64,000 bases of DNA from Aureimonas populi (GCF_017815515.1 NZ_CP072611.1:434001-498000); one strand, 5' to 3'; positions 45,601 to 54,163 are shown, counted from the first letter of the stretch. Translations and numbers: made by a program. Notes: generated from the letters alone by a model not told the origin.

Positions 45601-45744
45601 GACGATGAAATAGGGAATCTCGACCTCCGGGTTGGCCTCCTTCGGGATCGAGACATAGGCGAACGCGCCCGCCAGCATGATGAGGACGAGCCCGAGGGCA
45701 ACCGTGCGGGCGCGGGTGAAGGACGCGGCGATGATGGCGTGCAT
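42637..45744 (-). CDS. RND family efflux transporter, inner-membrane pump (AcrB/MexB-like)
   Basis: This 1035-residue proton-driven pump has 12 membrane helices and two large periplasmic loops. The N-terminal helix (ARTVALGLVLIMLAGAFAYV) is followed by PNPEVEIPYF-like sequence, here EANPEVEIPYFIVTVTYAGV. The fourth-helix acidic residue is in LVVGLLIDGTMVVVELADRY, and the second half repeats the pattern (IVINNNIVLIDAYNEHRANG). Length is normal. It shares one base with the adaptor gene upstream. The cargo is unknown; it is next to the iac locus but separately transcribed in principle. Confidence 0.93.
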   Translation of the reverse strand: MHAIIAASFTRARTVALGLVLIMLAGAFAYVSIPKEANPEVEIPYFIVTVTYAGVSAEDSARLMVQPLERRLQSISGLREMTAQASDGFASIILEFEAGSDNRSALQDIKDEVDQAIPDLPPGADRPVVTEVDMSQFPILTVALSGAVPERELIGIGRELRDRLEGISGVLEVELTGERADLMEIIVNPLAMQSYNLSHQDISQAIQSNNQLIAAGAFDTGSGRIGVSVPGTISGIADVLSIPVQVNEGTVIRVQDVAEVRQTFEDATSFARLDGQATIGLDISRATGANIIQTIAAVQDAVDESRADWPEAIRVDYLQNQAEDIEELLGDLENNVIAAVLLVMLTTLLGLGIRPSLLVALSIPGSFLGGILVIYLIGFTLNIVVLFGLILVVGLLIDGTMVVVELADRYRSEGMERREAFLNAAQRMCWPVFSATATTVFVFVPLLFWPGIAGQFMIYLPATVIVTLIISLTMALVFVPVMGSVVGGGTPAAPVEGGRRPAFYDRLLDATIARPGLALGLSVLALLGSLFFALSYNRGVEFFPSTEPERAQIQVSADGNLSVAEADRLVRLVENEIIGTAGVERVYSRTIGSVEARLRSSLPPDVIGTLQVDFLDWRIRPQASLIVEELRAAAGTVPGVGVQIEQQQGGPGSGRPVEVEISAQDRSLLPAAAAQLQALMAGQGTFVDVTSDVPQPNPEGRILVDREQAARYGVDMASVGAAVQLLTDGVVLGNFLPSFADEEVDITLRYPVEDRNFSQLANLRISAQGQMVPISNFVRIEAGPATSVINRVDSRNVQTVTADVAEGTTVAAELAILQQAIAQADFGDGVDVTFGGELADQEEAGTFLLVAFVVAIFLMFIVFLTQFDSFFQSFLVLSAILFSIGGVLFALVLRQEPFAIVMSGIGIIAAAGIVINNNIVLIDAYNEHRANGLSPDEAARRSGTERFRPVLLTAVTTVAGLFPMVIGLTVDFMARDAFFGAPSGQYWVQLSTAIVGGLVFSTIVTMLLTPTLLAWDGRRRERGAARAAGRAVPAG

Positions 45745-46901
45745 CAGAGGTCGTCCTGCGGCACGGCCTCGGCGGCCTCGTCCGGCAGGGTCGCGGCCGC
45801 CGCCTCGTCCTCCTCGGCCGTCTCGCCGGTCAGGTAGCCCGCCGGCGTCTCCTGGACCTCCACCTCCTGGCCGGGCGAGAGCGCGCCCCGGCTGATCGTG
45901 ACGATCCTCGCGCCCTCTTCAAGCCCGTTCACCCAGATGCCGCCTGCATCCGCGTTGACGATCTGCATGGGCACGAACTGGATGCGGCTCTCCTCGTCGA
46001 CGACGTAGACGCCCATGCGCCCTTCGGCATCGAGGCGCGCGAGGGCGGGCGAAATGTAGTGCGCCATGACCGTGTCTACGGGAATGACGACTTCCGCGCT
46101 GATGCCCGAGGGCAGGTTGCCCTCGGGATTGGCCACCTCCACCTCGACGCGGAAGGTGCGCGTGGCCGCGTCCGCGAGCGGGGAGACGAAGCGGACCGTG
46201 CCCTCGCGCTGCTCGCCGCCGATGAAGGAGACCCGCGCCGGCATGCCACGGCGCACATGCGAGATGTCCCGCTGCTGGACGTTGACGACGGCGAGCAGCG
46301 GATCGTTGTCCACGATCTCGATGACCTCGCCCCCGGCCGAGACGAAGGCGCCGAGATCGGCGATGACGCGGTTGACGACGCCGGCGATGGGCGCGGTCAG
46401 CGCCGTGTTGGCGATCTCCAGCTCGATGGCCCGCAGCTCCGCGCGCGCCGCTTCCAGCTCGGCCCGCGTGCCCTGCACATTGGTTTCGGGGCCCACCCCG
46501 CGCTCGAAGAGCTGTACGGCGCCGTCGAAAGCCTGCAGGGCCTGCGCGACCTGCGCCTCGGCCCGCGCCTGCCGCGCGATGCGGTCGTCGGCCGAAAGCT
46601 GCGCCAGCGCATCACCCGCCTCCACATCGAGCCCCTGCGACACGATCTCCTCGATCACGCCGTCGGTGCGGGCGCGCACCGTGGCGATCTGCACCGGCTC
46701 GACATCGCCGTAGAGGAGCAGCTCGTTCGTCACCTCCCGCGCCCGGCTGGTGCTGGCGGCCACGCTCGGCCTCACCGCCGCCGCCCGCTCGGGCGCGGTC
46801 GGCGGGGCGCGCTCGATCATCCCGCTACCGATCCAGACCACGACGAGGACGACGATCGCCAGAAAGGTCGCCGTCGTCGCATTGAAGAACCTGCCGAGCA
46901 T
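45744..46901 (-). CDS. RND efflux periplasmic adaptor (membrane fusion protein)
   Basis: This 385-residue adaptor has one N-terminal membrane anchor (FLAIVVLVVVWIGSGMI, residues about 14-30), a split lipoyl domain around the helical hairpin (LAQLSADDRIARQARAEAQV) and a beta-barrel domain (VISFIGGEQREG-type strand near 225). It links the inner-membrane pump to an outer-membrane channel. The partner TolC gene directly upstream is broken. Confidence 0.9.
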   Translation of the reverse strand: MLGRFFNATTATFLAIVVLVVVWIGSGMIERAPPTAPERAAAVRPSVAASTSRAREVTNELLLYGDVEPVQIATVRARTDGVIEEIVSQGLDVEAGDALAQLSADDRIARQARAEAQVAQALQAFDGAVQLFERGVGPETNVQGTRAELEAARAELRAIELEIANTALTAPIAGVVNRVIADLGAFVSAGGEVIEIVDNDPLLAVVNVQQRDISHVRRGMPARVSFIGGEQREGTVRFVSPLADAATRTFRVEVEVANPEGNLPSGISAEVVIPVDTVMAHYISPALARLDAEGRMGVYVVDEESRIQFVPMQIVNADAGGIWVNGLEEGARIVTISRGALSPGQEVEVQETPAGYLTGETAEEDEAAAATLPDEAAEAVPQDDL

Positions 46902-47423
46902 CGCTGACGTCCGTTCGCGGGAGAAGGAGGAGATTTCAGGGTTTCGGATGCACGGCCTTCGGGCCGAATCCTTCGGCGGTCAGCGCCCGGCAGCGGAGCG
47001 CGGGCCCGGCCGCTCGACAGCCCCGTCGACGCCGCCGGCGCGCGGCGGCTCTCCGCGCCCGATGGCAGACGCACGCGCCTGCACGCTCGCGGACGGGCGC
47101 GCCCCGGCCCTTGCCTGAGGCACGCTCTCCTGCGTGGCGCGCAGTTCGGCCCGTGATGCGTTCAGCGATGGGTTGCCCGAATAGGCCCCGGCCAGCGCCT
47201 CGCGCAAATCGCCGGCGTGGGCGCTTCCGCACGATGCAAGAATGATGACCGCCAGCGCCAGAAAAAGTGCCGCCCCAAGATGGGCGAAACCATGCGCCTG
47301 GCCGGGAATATGAGCCGATCGACTGAACAAAGCTGCGAGGCCCTCGGTTTCTATTCTCCCTTGCCGATGACATGCCATCGCATGACAGTCAAACCGCGCC
47401 TCCTTGCTCCCGGCTTTCGCCGC
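46902..47423. other. Intergenic region holding the TolC remnant
   Basis: These 522 bases separate the adaptor gene from the AraC regulator. Apart from the TolC-like fragment the sequence shows only Arg/Pro/Gly-rich frames without coding character. A promoter for the adaptor-pump pair must lie here or inside the remnant, but no clear one is visible. Confidence 0.5.
46980..47290 (-). pseudogene. Remnant of a TolC-type outer-membrane efflux protein (N-terminal piece)
   Basis: The minus-strand frame running from 47378 to 46980 encodes a hydrophobic signal-like stretch (LGAALFLALAVIILAS) followed by GDLREALAGAYSGNPSLNAS and ELRATQESVPQARAGARPS. This is the typical beginning of TolC (a first helix of the kind DSLREALA.AY..NP.L...RA.LRATDE.V..A.AG.RP). 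After about 60 TolC-like residues the frame becomes unrelated Arg/Gly-rich sequence and stops; a full TolC has about 450 residues. No start with a good ribosome site is seen. It is therefore a deletion remnant of the third gene of the RND cassette, so the pump needs a TolC from elsewhere. Confidence 0.65.
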
Positions 47424-48380
47424 TCAGGCCGCGAGGGCTCTCAGCTTTCCCGGCGCGGTGCCGATGACGCGCTTGAAGGCGCGGCTGAACGAGGCCTCGG
47501 AATCGTAGCCGAGGCGATGGGCCGCCTCCGCGATGCGCATCCGGTCGCGCAGAATCCACTGCCGCGCCTGGTGCATCCGCACCTGCGTGACGTAGCGCGA
47601 GGGCGTTTCGCCGACGATGGCGGCGAACTTGGCCGCGAAGCCGGAGCGCGAAACACCCATCAGCTGGGCCAGCTCGGCGACCGTCCATTCCCGGTCCGGC
47701 TCGGCATGGATGGACGCCAGCACGCGGCCGACCTCCGGATTGCGCACGGCCGCGATCCACCCCGCCGCATCGCCGCAGCCATGCTCGACCCAGGAGCGGA
47801 TGATCTGCGCGGCCATTACATCCGCCAGGCGCGCCAGTATGCCGCTCGCGCCCACACGGTTCATGGCGCATTCGGATATCATGGCATCGAGCAGATGCGG
47901 GATCGCCGGCTCGCTCACCATCAGCTCCTGCGCCCGCATCAGATCGGGCATCATGCGCAGCAGAGGATGCAGGCCGTCGAGGTTGAAGCGCATGGAGCCG
48001 CAGAACAGCACGGAAACGTCGCCGCCCCCGGCGTCCGCCTCGCCGTAGTCCAGCACGTTCTCGCAGATGGCGCGGCAGTCGCGGCGCGGGAACGGGCGCG
48101 GCTCGAGGCCCGGAGCGCTGGCAAGGCCGTGCGCGGCCCCGCGCGGCACGAGCACGGCGTCGCCCGCCGTCAGCTCGCTCCATCGCCCGTCGGGCGCCAA
48201 CAGCCAGCAGCCCTTGCCGGAAACGAAGTGGAAATGGGCGTGTTCCTGCGCCGGATAGAAGAGGCTCCATGCGCCGGACATGCGGCACCTGGCATATTCC
48301 ACCCCATCGAGCCGCAGGCCGCGCAGCATATCGGTCAGCGGGTCGTGGGAGCGTTCAGATTTGGACGAACGGTCAAGCAT
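47424..48380 (-). CDS. AraC family transcriptional regulator with cupin N-terminal domain
   Basis: This 318-residue protein has an AraC_cupin-type sensor (residues 1-190, HAHFHFVSGKGCWLLAPDGR and GDAVLVPRGAAHGLA) and two C-terminal helix-turn-helix units (TVAELAQLMGVSRSGFAAKF and IAEAAHRLGYDSEASFSRAF). Such regulators usually control a divergent MFS exporter, and here the MFS gene starts 83 bases away on the other strand. The ATG at 48380 begins the cupin domain; the longer frame is a shadow of the MFS gene. Confidence 0.9.
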   Translation of the reverse strand: MLDRSSKSERSHDPLTDMLRGLRLDGVEYARCRMSGAWSLFYPAQEHAHFHFVSGKGCWLLAPDGRWSELTAGDAVLVPRGAAHGLASAPGLEPRPFPRRDCRAICENVLDYGEADAGGGDVSVLFCGSMRFNLDGLHPLLRMMPDLMRAQELMVSEPAIPHLLDAMISECAMNRVGASGILARLADVMAAQIIRSWVEHGCGDAAGWIAAVRNPEVGRVLASIHAEPDREWTVAELAQLMGVSRSGFAAKFAAIVGETPSRYVTQVRMHQARQWILRDRMRIAEAAHRLGYDSEASFSRAFKRVIGTAPGKLRALAA

Positions 48381-48462
48381 GACGGATTTTCTAGCATGGA
48401 AACGCCAGAAGGACGAGCCTAGCTTCGCCTCTCTTTCGCAGCGCACCATCAGGGCCCTTTCC

Positions 48463-49683
48463 ATGTCCGACCTCATCCGCTCTCCCGAACTGGCAGCACC
48501 CGCCGCCGACGCACAGTCCGAAACGCCGGCCGCGTGGGCGGCCGTCTTCTCCCTCGCCTTCGGCGTCTTCGGCCTTGTGACGGCGGAGTTCCTGCCGGTC
48601 AGCTTGCTGACCCCCATGGCGAGCGAGCTGGGCGTATCCAACGGCGCTGTCGGGCAGGCGATCACCGCCACGGCCGTGGTCGCCGCGATCGCCGGGCCGC
48701 TCCTCGTGCTCTTTTCGGGCCGGCTGGACCGGCAGAAGATCGTCTGGGGCCTGATGGCGATGCTGGTCGTCTCCGGCATCCTCTCGGCCTATGCATGGAA
48801 CATCACGGTGCTGCTCCTCGCCCGGGCGATGCTGGGCTTCGCGCTCGGCGGCTTCTGGGCCATGATGACGGCGCTCGCCCTGCGTCTCGTTCCCTCCGCC
48901 ATGGTCCCCCGGGCCATGTCCATCATCATCATGGGCGTTTCGCTCGCCACGGTCTTCGCCGCCCCGCTCGGCGCGTTTCTCGGCGAAGTGTGGGGCTGGC
49001 GGGCGACCTTCCTGGCCGCGTCCGGCATCGGCGCCCTCGCGCTTGCGCTCCAGATGGCGACCCTTCCCAGCCTCCCGGCGGCGGCCGCGCCGGGCATCGC
49101 CTCCTTCAGGGCGGCCCTTTCCCGGCGCGCCGTGCTGGTCGGCCTTGGAACCATCCTCCTCGTCATCTCCGGGCATTTCGCCGGCTTCACCTTCATCCGG
49201 CCGTTCCTGGAAGAGGTGCCCCGCCTGGAGATCTCCACCATCTCGCTCGCGCTCCTGGCCTTCGGCCTCGGCGGCTTCCTGGGCAATGTCGCCGGAGGCG
49301 CGGTCGCGGCGCGCAGCCCCGCCTGGGCCGTGGCCGGCTGCTCGCTCCTCATCGCCGCCGCCGCTCTCGCCCTCGTCCTCTTCGGCACGGTGGCCAGCCT
49401 CGCCTTCGCCGCCACCGCCATCTGGGGCCTGGCCTTCGGCGCCTTTCCCGTCTCGGCCTCCATCTGGAACGCGCGCGCGGCGCCCGACCATGCCGAAAGC
49501 GCGGGCGCGCTCCTGTCCTCCAGCTTCCAGGTCGCCATCGCCACCGGCGCGATCCTCGGCGGCCTCCTCATCGACGGCTTCGGCCCCACGGGCGCGATCG
49601 TCTATTCGTCCCTCGCCGTCCTCACCGGCGCCCTCGTGATGCTCACCCTCGGCCGGGCGGTGGAACGGCAGGGGGCGGCATGA
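48463..49683 (+). CDS. MFS efflux transporter (NepI/AraJ-like, DHA1 type)
   Basis: This 406-residue inner-membrane protein has 12 helices. The family motif VTAEFLPVSLLTPMASELGV near residues 38-57 marks the sugar/purine efflux group, and motif A is FSGRLDRQKIVW. It probably exports a drug-like or nucleoside compound. It is divergent from an AraC regulator. The ATG at 48463 is chosen because earlier starts lie inside the regulator promoter or coding start. Confidence 0.88.
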   Translation: MSDLIRSPELAAPAADAQSETPAAWAAVFSLAFGVFGLVTAEFLPVSLLTPMASELGVSNGAVGQAITATAVVAAIAGPLLVLFSGRLDRQKIVWGLMAMLVVSGILSAYAWNITVLLLARAMLGFALGGFWAMMTALALRLVPSAMVPRAMSIIIMGVSLATVFAAPLGAFLGEVWGWRATFLAASGIGALALALQMATLPSLPAAAAPGIASFRAALSRRAVLVGLGTILLVISGHFAGFTFIRPFLEEVPRLEISTISLALLAFGLGGFLGNVAGGAVAARSPAWAVAGCSLLIAAAALALVLFGTVASLAFAATAIWGLAFGAFPVSASIWNARAAPDHAESAGALLSSSFQVAIATGAILGGLLIDGFGPTGAIVYSSLAVLTGALVMLTLGRAVERQGAA

Positions 49684-49820
49684 CCGCCTGCCGAGGGCTG
49701 GAGCCGGCCGCCCCCTTGCCGCCGGCAAACGCGGCCCTTCGGCGCTTCGCCGCTTGTCTTCCCGTCCCTGTCCCCTTCATAAGTCCGGCTGAGAGCATCG
49801 GGCGATCGGAGCGAGCCGAA

Positions 49821-51326
49821 GTGGACAGGTATCCGGGCGCGGACAGCGCGGGCCGTTCCGGCACGGCCTTCATGGCGGCGGGCGGCCTCATGGGGGCGCA
49901 GATGCGCGAGAAGGACTGGGCGGCGACGCCTCTCGGCCCGCCGGAGGGCTGGCCCGAGGTCCTGAAGGCCAATCTAGCCACGATGCTATCCTCCCCGCAG
50001 CCCATGTTCATCGCCTGGGGAGCCTGGGGGACGGACCTCCCCTTCTTCTTCAACGACAGCTACCACCCGCTTCTAGGCGCGAAGGCCGCGGGCGCGCTCG
50101 GCCGGCCCTTCGCCGAGCTCTGGTCCGACATCTGGGACGACATCTCGCCCATCGCCAGGCGTGCGCTCGAGGGCGAGGGATCGCGCTTCGACAAGATGCC
50201 GCTCACCATGATGCGAAACGGCTTTCCCGAGGAGACCTGGTGGTCCTTCGCCTACATGCCGCTGCGCGAGGCATCCGGCGATGTGGTGGGCCTGCTCTGC
50301 GTCACGAGCGATGCGTCCGAGCGCGTCCGCTCCACCGCCGCCCTGATGGCCGAGCGCGAACGGCTGACGCAGCTCTTCGAGAAGGCGCCGAGCTTCATGG
50401 CCGTGCTGCGCGGCCCCGACCACGTCTTCGAACTCGCCAACCCCGCCTATCAGAAGCTGATCGGCCATCGCGAGGTGCTGGGCAGGAGCGTCGCCGAGGC
50501 GCTTCCCGATGCGGCGGCTCAAGGCTATGTCGAACTTCTCGACCGCGTCTACCGCACCGGGCAGGCCTTCGCCTCGACCGGCGCCCAATACGCCGTCCAG
50601 GTCACGCAGGGCGGCCCGGTGGACGAGCGCTATGTCGATTTCGTCTACCAGCCCATCATCGACACGGACGGCACGATCGCCGGCGTCTTCGTGGACGGCG
50701 TGGACGTGACCGAGCGCAAGCAGAGCGAAACCCATCTGCGGCTGATGATCAACGAGCTCAACCACCGCGTGAAGAACTCGCTGGCCACGGTCCAGGCCAT
50801 CGCCAGCCAGACCTTTCGCGACCCGGAGCGTTTCGAAGCCTCGCGGCTGGCCTTCTCCGCCCGGCTCGTGGCCCTCGCCAAGGCCCATGACATCCTCACC
50901 GAGACGAGCTGGTCGAGAGCCGACCTGCGCATGGTCATGGAGAGGGTCGTACAGCCTCACCACGCCGAGGGTGACACGCGCTTCCGCCTCGAAGGGCCGG
51001 GCGTCTCGCTCGATCCGAAGACGGCGCTCGCCCTGTCGATGGCCATCCACGAGCTTTGCACCAATGCGGTGAAATACGGCGCCCTGTCCGCGGACGGGGG
51101 AACCGTGGACATCACCTGGACGATCGAGGAAGGGCGCGATTCCAGCCGGTTGCGCTTCCGGTGGCAGGAGAAGGGCGGGCCGGCGGTCGCGCCGCCGCAA
51201 CGCAAGGGCTTCGGCTCGCGGCTGATCGAGCGCAGCCTGGCCTCCGAACTCGATGGCGAGGTCCTGATCCGCTACGAGCCCGCCGGCGTCGTCTGCACGA
51301 TCGACATCCTCGTCCCCCCTGCCTGA
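49821..51326 (+). CDS. PAS-containing HWE-family sensor histidine kinase
   Basis: This kinase of about 501 residues has a GAF/PAS-like N-terminal sensor (DWAATPLGPPEGWPEVLKAN start), a second PAS near residues 190-305 and a C-terminal HWE kinase core. The phospho-accepting histidine is in INELNHRVKNSLATVQAIAS, the N-box is AIHELCTNAVKYGALS, and the HWE-type W-x-E is in RWQEKGGP. No membrane helix is visible, so it is probably cytosolic. The GTG at 49821 has a GGAG site; ATG at 49872 (shorter) and ATG at 49680 (overlapping the MFS stop) are alternatives. No response regulator gene is adjacent. Confidence 0.85.
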   Translation: MDRYPGADSAGRSGTAFMAAGGLMGAQMREKDWAATPLGPPEGWPEVLKANLATMLSSPQPMFIAWGAWGTDLPFFFNDSYHPLLGAKAAGALGRPFAELWSDIWDDISPIARRALEGEGSRFDKMPLTMMRNGFPEETWWSFAYMPLREASGDVVGLLCVTSDASERVRSTAALMAERERLTQLFEKAPSFMAVLRGPDHVFELANPAYQKLIGHREVLGRSVAEALPDAAAQGYVELLDRVYRTGQAFASTGAQYAVQVTQGGPVDERYVDFVYQPIIDTDGTIAGVFVDGVDVTERKQSETHLRLMINELNHRVKNSLATVQAIASQTFRDPERFEASRLAFSARLVALAKAHDILTETSWSRADLRMVMERVVQPHHAEGDTRFRLEGPGVSLDPKTALALSMAIHELCTNAVKYGALSADGGTVDITWTIEEGRDSSRLRFRWQEKGGPAVAPPQRKGFGSRLIERSLASELDGEVLIRYEPAGVVCTIDILVPPA

Positions 51327-51385
51327 AAAACCGTCCCCATGCGGACGAACCGGCCCTGCCGATGCCGACGCGACGGGTGGCGCAA

Positions 51386-51416
51386 AGGCCCCGGCGGATT
51401 GACCCGGCCGGGGCCT
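51386..51416. terminator. Bidirectional stem-loop terminator candidate
   Basis: A 9-base perfect stem (AGGCCCCGG / CCGGGGCCT) with a 13-base loop lies in the 101-base gap between the convergent kinase gene and the importer 4 binding-protein gene. It lacks a T run. Location between two stops supports termination for both directions. Confidence 0.5.
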
Positions 51417-51427
51417 CGGGCGCAGGC

Positions 51428-52450
51428 TCAGTTGGCCTCGTAGACCAGCTCGCGCTCCTCGCGGGCCGGCAGGAACTGCCGCGTGAAGACCTGCGAGACC
51501 TCCGGGGTCGTCTCCAGCTCGTAGCCCTCCACCACGATGTCGATGGCGCGCGCGAGGCGCTCGTCGTCGAGGTCGCCGATGCCCAGTTCCGCCGTCTCCT
51601 CCGAGACGATGAGGGTCTCGTAGGCAAAGCGCAGGCGCCGCATCTCCATGTCGCGGCTGACGAGGTTGTCATAGGCCATGATGGCGTCGCCGCCGGCCTC
51701 CTGGTCGAGGCCGATCTCCACGGCCGCCTTGTTGATGGCGCGCACGAGCCCGGCCACCGCCTCCGGATTGTCGCGGATCATGGCCTGCGAGACCATGACG
51801 CCGTTGGAATAGAGGTCCAGCCCGTAATCGCCGAAGTTCAGCCAGTTATAGTCCGCGTCCGGGTCCTGCCGGTTGAGGAGGAGGTTGAAATAGCTGGTGA
51901 TGTTGAAGACCATCGCGCCGTCGATGTCGCCGCGGATCAGCATCGGCTCCTGAAGGTTCGGGGCCATGTTGTCGATGCGGATGGCGTCGAGATCGATGTC
52001 GTTGCTGCGCGCGAAGACGGGCAGGAGGCGCGTCGTGGGCGTGCCCTGCGCGCCGCCCAGCGTCTTGCCGGCAAGGTCGTCCGGGCTCTCGATGCCCGTC
52101 TCCTTCCTGGAAACGATGGTGAAGGGCGGGTTGCTCCACATGTTGTAGACCATCACCGGCGCCTCGTCCGGGCGCGCCGAGGCATTCTGGATGATGGCGT
52201 TGATGTCGCCGAACCCCGCGTCGTAGGTGCCCGACATGATGCGGGTGACGGTCGCGCCCGACCCCTCGCCCTGATCGATGGTCACGTTCAGCCCTTCCTC
52301 GGCGAAATAGCCCTTCTCCTGCGCGAGCAGCATGGCCGCGTCCGAGCCTTGCGTCTTCCAGCCGAGGGTGAAGCGGATATTCGTCTCGGCCAGGGCGGCG
52401 CTGGACGACAGAAGCGTGAGGGCGAGGGCGAAAAGGCCTGTCTTGCGCAT
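51428..52450 (-). CDS. ABC transporter substrate-binding protein, NMT1/THI5 type (importer 4)
   Basis: This 340-residue periplasmic protein has a Sec signal peptide of about 21 residues (SSAALAET). The mature protein begins with NIRFTLGWKTQGSDAAMLLA and continues with FAEEGLNVTIDQGEGSGATV, typical for NMT1/THI5 pyrimidine-precursor-like binding proteins. In this operon it is the last gene on the minus strand, after ATPase and permease. The GntR-linked boxes upstream of the ATPase gene suggest joint control with the amidohydrolase locus, so a nitrogen heterocycle is a possible ligand. Confidence 0.88.
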   Translation of the reverse strand: MRKTGLFALALTLLSSSAALAETNIRFTLGWKTQGSDAAMLLAQEKGYFAEEGLNVTIDQGEGSGATVTRIMSGTYDAGFGDINAIIQNASARPDEAPVMVYNMWSNPPFTIVSRKETGIESPDDLAGKTLGGAQGTPTTRLLPVFARSNDIDLDAIRIDNMAPNLQEPMLIRGDIDGAMVFNITSYFNLLLNRQDPDADYNWLNFGDYGLDLYSNGVMVSQAMIRDNPEAVAGLVRAINKAAVEIGLDQEAGGDAIMAYDNLVSRDMEMRRLRFAYETLIVSEETAELGIGDLDDERLARAIDIVVEGYELETTPEVSQVFTRQFLPAREERELVYEAN

Positions 52451-52484
52451 GGGGAAGGCTCCTTGGGCTTGAGGTTGCGGGATG

Positions 52485-53258
52485 TCAGGCGGCGGAAGGG
52501 TCGGCGCGGCGGGTGGCCCAGCCGGCGACGCGCCCCTCGATGAGGGAGAAGACGACGTAGAGGGCGACGCCCAGGGCCGAGAGGATGAAGAGGCCGGCGA
52601 AGACGAGCGGCACGTCGAAATTCGACGAGGCGCTCATCATCACGTTCCCGATGCCCCGATTGGAGGCCACCGTCTCGGCCAGAACCGTGCCGACGAAGGC
52701 GAAGGTCACGGCGATCTTCAGTGAGGCGAAGAAGAAGGGCATGGTGCGCGGCAGGCCCACATTCCACAATATGTCCAGCTTGCTCGCCCCCAGCGCCTTA
52801 AGCACGTCCTCCAGCTCCGGCTCGGTGGTGGCGAGGCCGGTGGCGATGTTGACCACGATGGGGAAGAAGCACATGGCCAGCGCGGTGAGCACCGCCGGCA
52901 CCGTGCCCGCGCCGAACCACAGGACGAAGATCGGCACCACCGCCACCTTCGGGATGGACGAGAAGCCGATGAGCAGCGGATAGGCCGTATCGTAGGCGGT
53001 GCGCGACACGCCGATCACCGCGCCGATGGACACGCCCACCACGACGCCCAGCGCGAAGCCCAGCATGGTGGTGTAGACTGTCTGGAGAATATGCGGCCAC
53101 AGGACGGGGAAGCGCGCGACGAGGGTCTCCACCACCTGGCTCGGGCGCGGCAGGACGAGGTCGGACACGTTCAGGAGGATGCACAGCACCTCCCAGGCCA
53201 CGAAGAAGCCGAGGATGAGGAGGCCGGCCGAGAGGCGGCGGCGAATCTCGTAGCTCAT
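52485..53258 (-). CDS. ABC transporter permease, NMT1/SsuC type (importer 4)
   Basis: This 257-residue inner-membrane protein has about six helices and an EAA-type loop VLKALGASKLDILWNVGLPR near residues 155-174, followed by KIAVTFAFVGTVLAETVAS. Its start overlaps the ATPase stop by ATGA. It forms the membrane part of importer 4. Confidence 0.9.
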   Translation of the reverse strand: MSYEIRRRLSAGLLILGFFVAWEVLCILLNVSDLVLPRPSQVVETLVARFPVLWPHILQTVYTTMLGFALGVVVGVSIGAVIGVSRTAYDTAYPLLIGFSSIPKVAVVPIFVLWFGAGTVPAVLTALAMCFFPIVVNIATGLATTEPELEDVLKALGASKLDILWNVGLPRTMPFFFASLKIAVTFAFVGTVLAETVASNRGIGNVMMSASSNFDVPLVFAGLFILSALGVALYVVFSLIEGRVAGWATRRADPSAA

Positions 53259-54118
53259 GGGGCTTCTCCTTCCGTCGCGTTCGTGCGCGCTTCCTCGATC
53301 AGCCCGCGCAGGCGCTGGTTCAGCGCCACGAAATCGGGCTCGAAGGTCATCGGCACGGTGCGCGGGCGGGCGAACTCGACCGGGCTGTCGCTGATGATGC
53401 GGCCCGGCCGCGCGCTCATCACGCAGATGCGCGAGGCCAGATAGCCCGCCTCCTTCAGATCATGGGTGACGAGGAGAACGGTGGGCCGCATCTTCATCCA
53501 CAGCGCCTGGAGCGCGCCCCACAATTCCTCGCGGGTGAACTGGTCGAGCGCGCCGAAGGGCTCGTCCAGAAGCAGGAGGCGCGGCTCGTGGACGAGCGCG
53601 CGGCACAGATTGGCGCGTTGCAGCATGCCGCCCGAAAGCTGCCAGGGATAGTGCCCGGCAAAGCGCGAGAGGCCGACTTCGGCGAGCAGCGCATGGACGC
53701 GATCGCGGAACTCGCCCTTCCGCTTGGCGCGGAACTGCGACCTGTAGGGCTGCACGATCTTCAGGGGCAGCATCACGTTGCGCTCGATGGTGAGCCAAGG
53801 CAGCATGGTGGGGTTCTGGAAGGCCATGCCGATGCGCAGCGCCTTGGCGCCCACCTCGCGCCCGCCCACCAGCACCACGCCCTCCGAGGGGTTCAGGAGC
53901 CCGCTCGCCAGCTTCAGTATGGTGGACTTGCCGCAGCCGGACGGCCCGACCAGCGCCACGAACTCGCCCTCCGCGATGCGCAGGTCCGTGGGCTGGAGCG
54001 CCGTGACGCGCTTGTCGCCCCGGCCGAAGGCCACCCCGGCGCGCGACAGCTCGATCGCCGACGGCATGCCGGGCGCGGCCGAACCGGGTTCGGGGGGCGG
54101 AGGGCCTTGATCAAGCAT
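53255..54118 (-). CDS. ABC transporter ATP-binding protein (importer 4)
   Basis: This 287-residue ATPase has Walker A GPSGCGKST, signature LSGGMLQRAN, Walker B LLLLDEPFGALD and switch LVTHDLKEA. A Pro-rich N-terminal extension of about 20 residues precedes the core. It is the first gene of importer 4, about 40 bases from a TGTATGCA box and divergent from the GntR gene. Confidence 0.9.
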   Translation of the reverse strand: MLDQGPPPPEPGSAAPGMPSAIELSRAGVAFGRGDKRVTALQPTDLRIAEGEFVALVGPSGCGKSTILKLASGLLNPSEGVVLVGGREVGAKALRIGMAFQNPTMLPWLTIERNVMLPLKIVQPYRSQFRAKRKGEFRDRVHALLAEVGLSRFAGHYPWQLSGGMLQRANLCRALVHEPRLLLLDEPFGALDQFTREELWGALQALWMKMRPTVLLVTHDLKEAGYLASRICVMSARPGRIISDSPVEFARPRTVPMTFEPDFVALNQRLRGLIEEARTNATEGEAP

Positions 54119-54155
54119 TGGGCAATGAGTTCCTGCATGCTGTTCTGTACAAAAC

Positions 54156-54163
54156 TGTATGCA
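54156..54163. promoter_or_regulatory. TGTATGCA box 1 (candidate GntR operator)
   Basis: TGTATGCA in the context CTGTATGCAAT lies between importer 4 (minus) and the GntR gene (plus). It resembles the TTGTATACAA-type sites of FCD-class GntR proteins. Three more copies occur near the following genes. Control of importer 4 and autoregulation are inferred. Confidence 0.55.

Noticed and set aside
42622..45837. A 1071-codon open frame on the + strand opposite the RND pump
   Set aside because: It is rich in His, Asp, Glu, Arg and Gly without domain structure, the usual antisense shadow of a GC-rich gene. The minus-strand RND frame has clear membrane helices and motifs.
46980..47378. A 132-residue open frame as an intact small gene
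   Set aside because: Only its middle resembles a TolC N-terminus, and the rest is unrelated Arg/Gly-rich sequence with no ribosome site, so it is treated as a remnant.
49680..49820. ATG overlapping the MFS stop as the start of the HWE kinase
   Set aside because: The extra 47 residues are Pro/Ala-rich and not kinase-like; a GTG with a ribosome site at 49821 fits the family N-terminus better, though coupling cannot be excluded.
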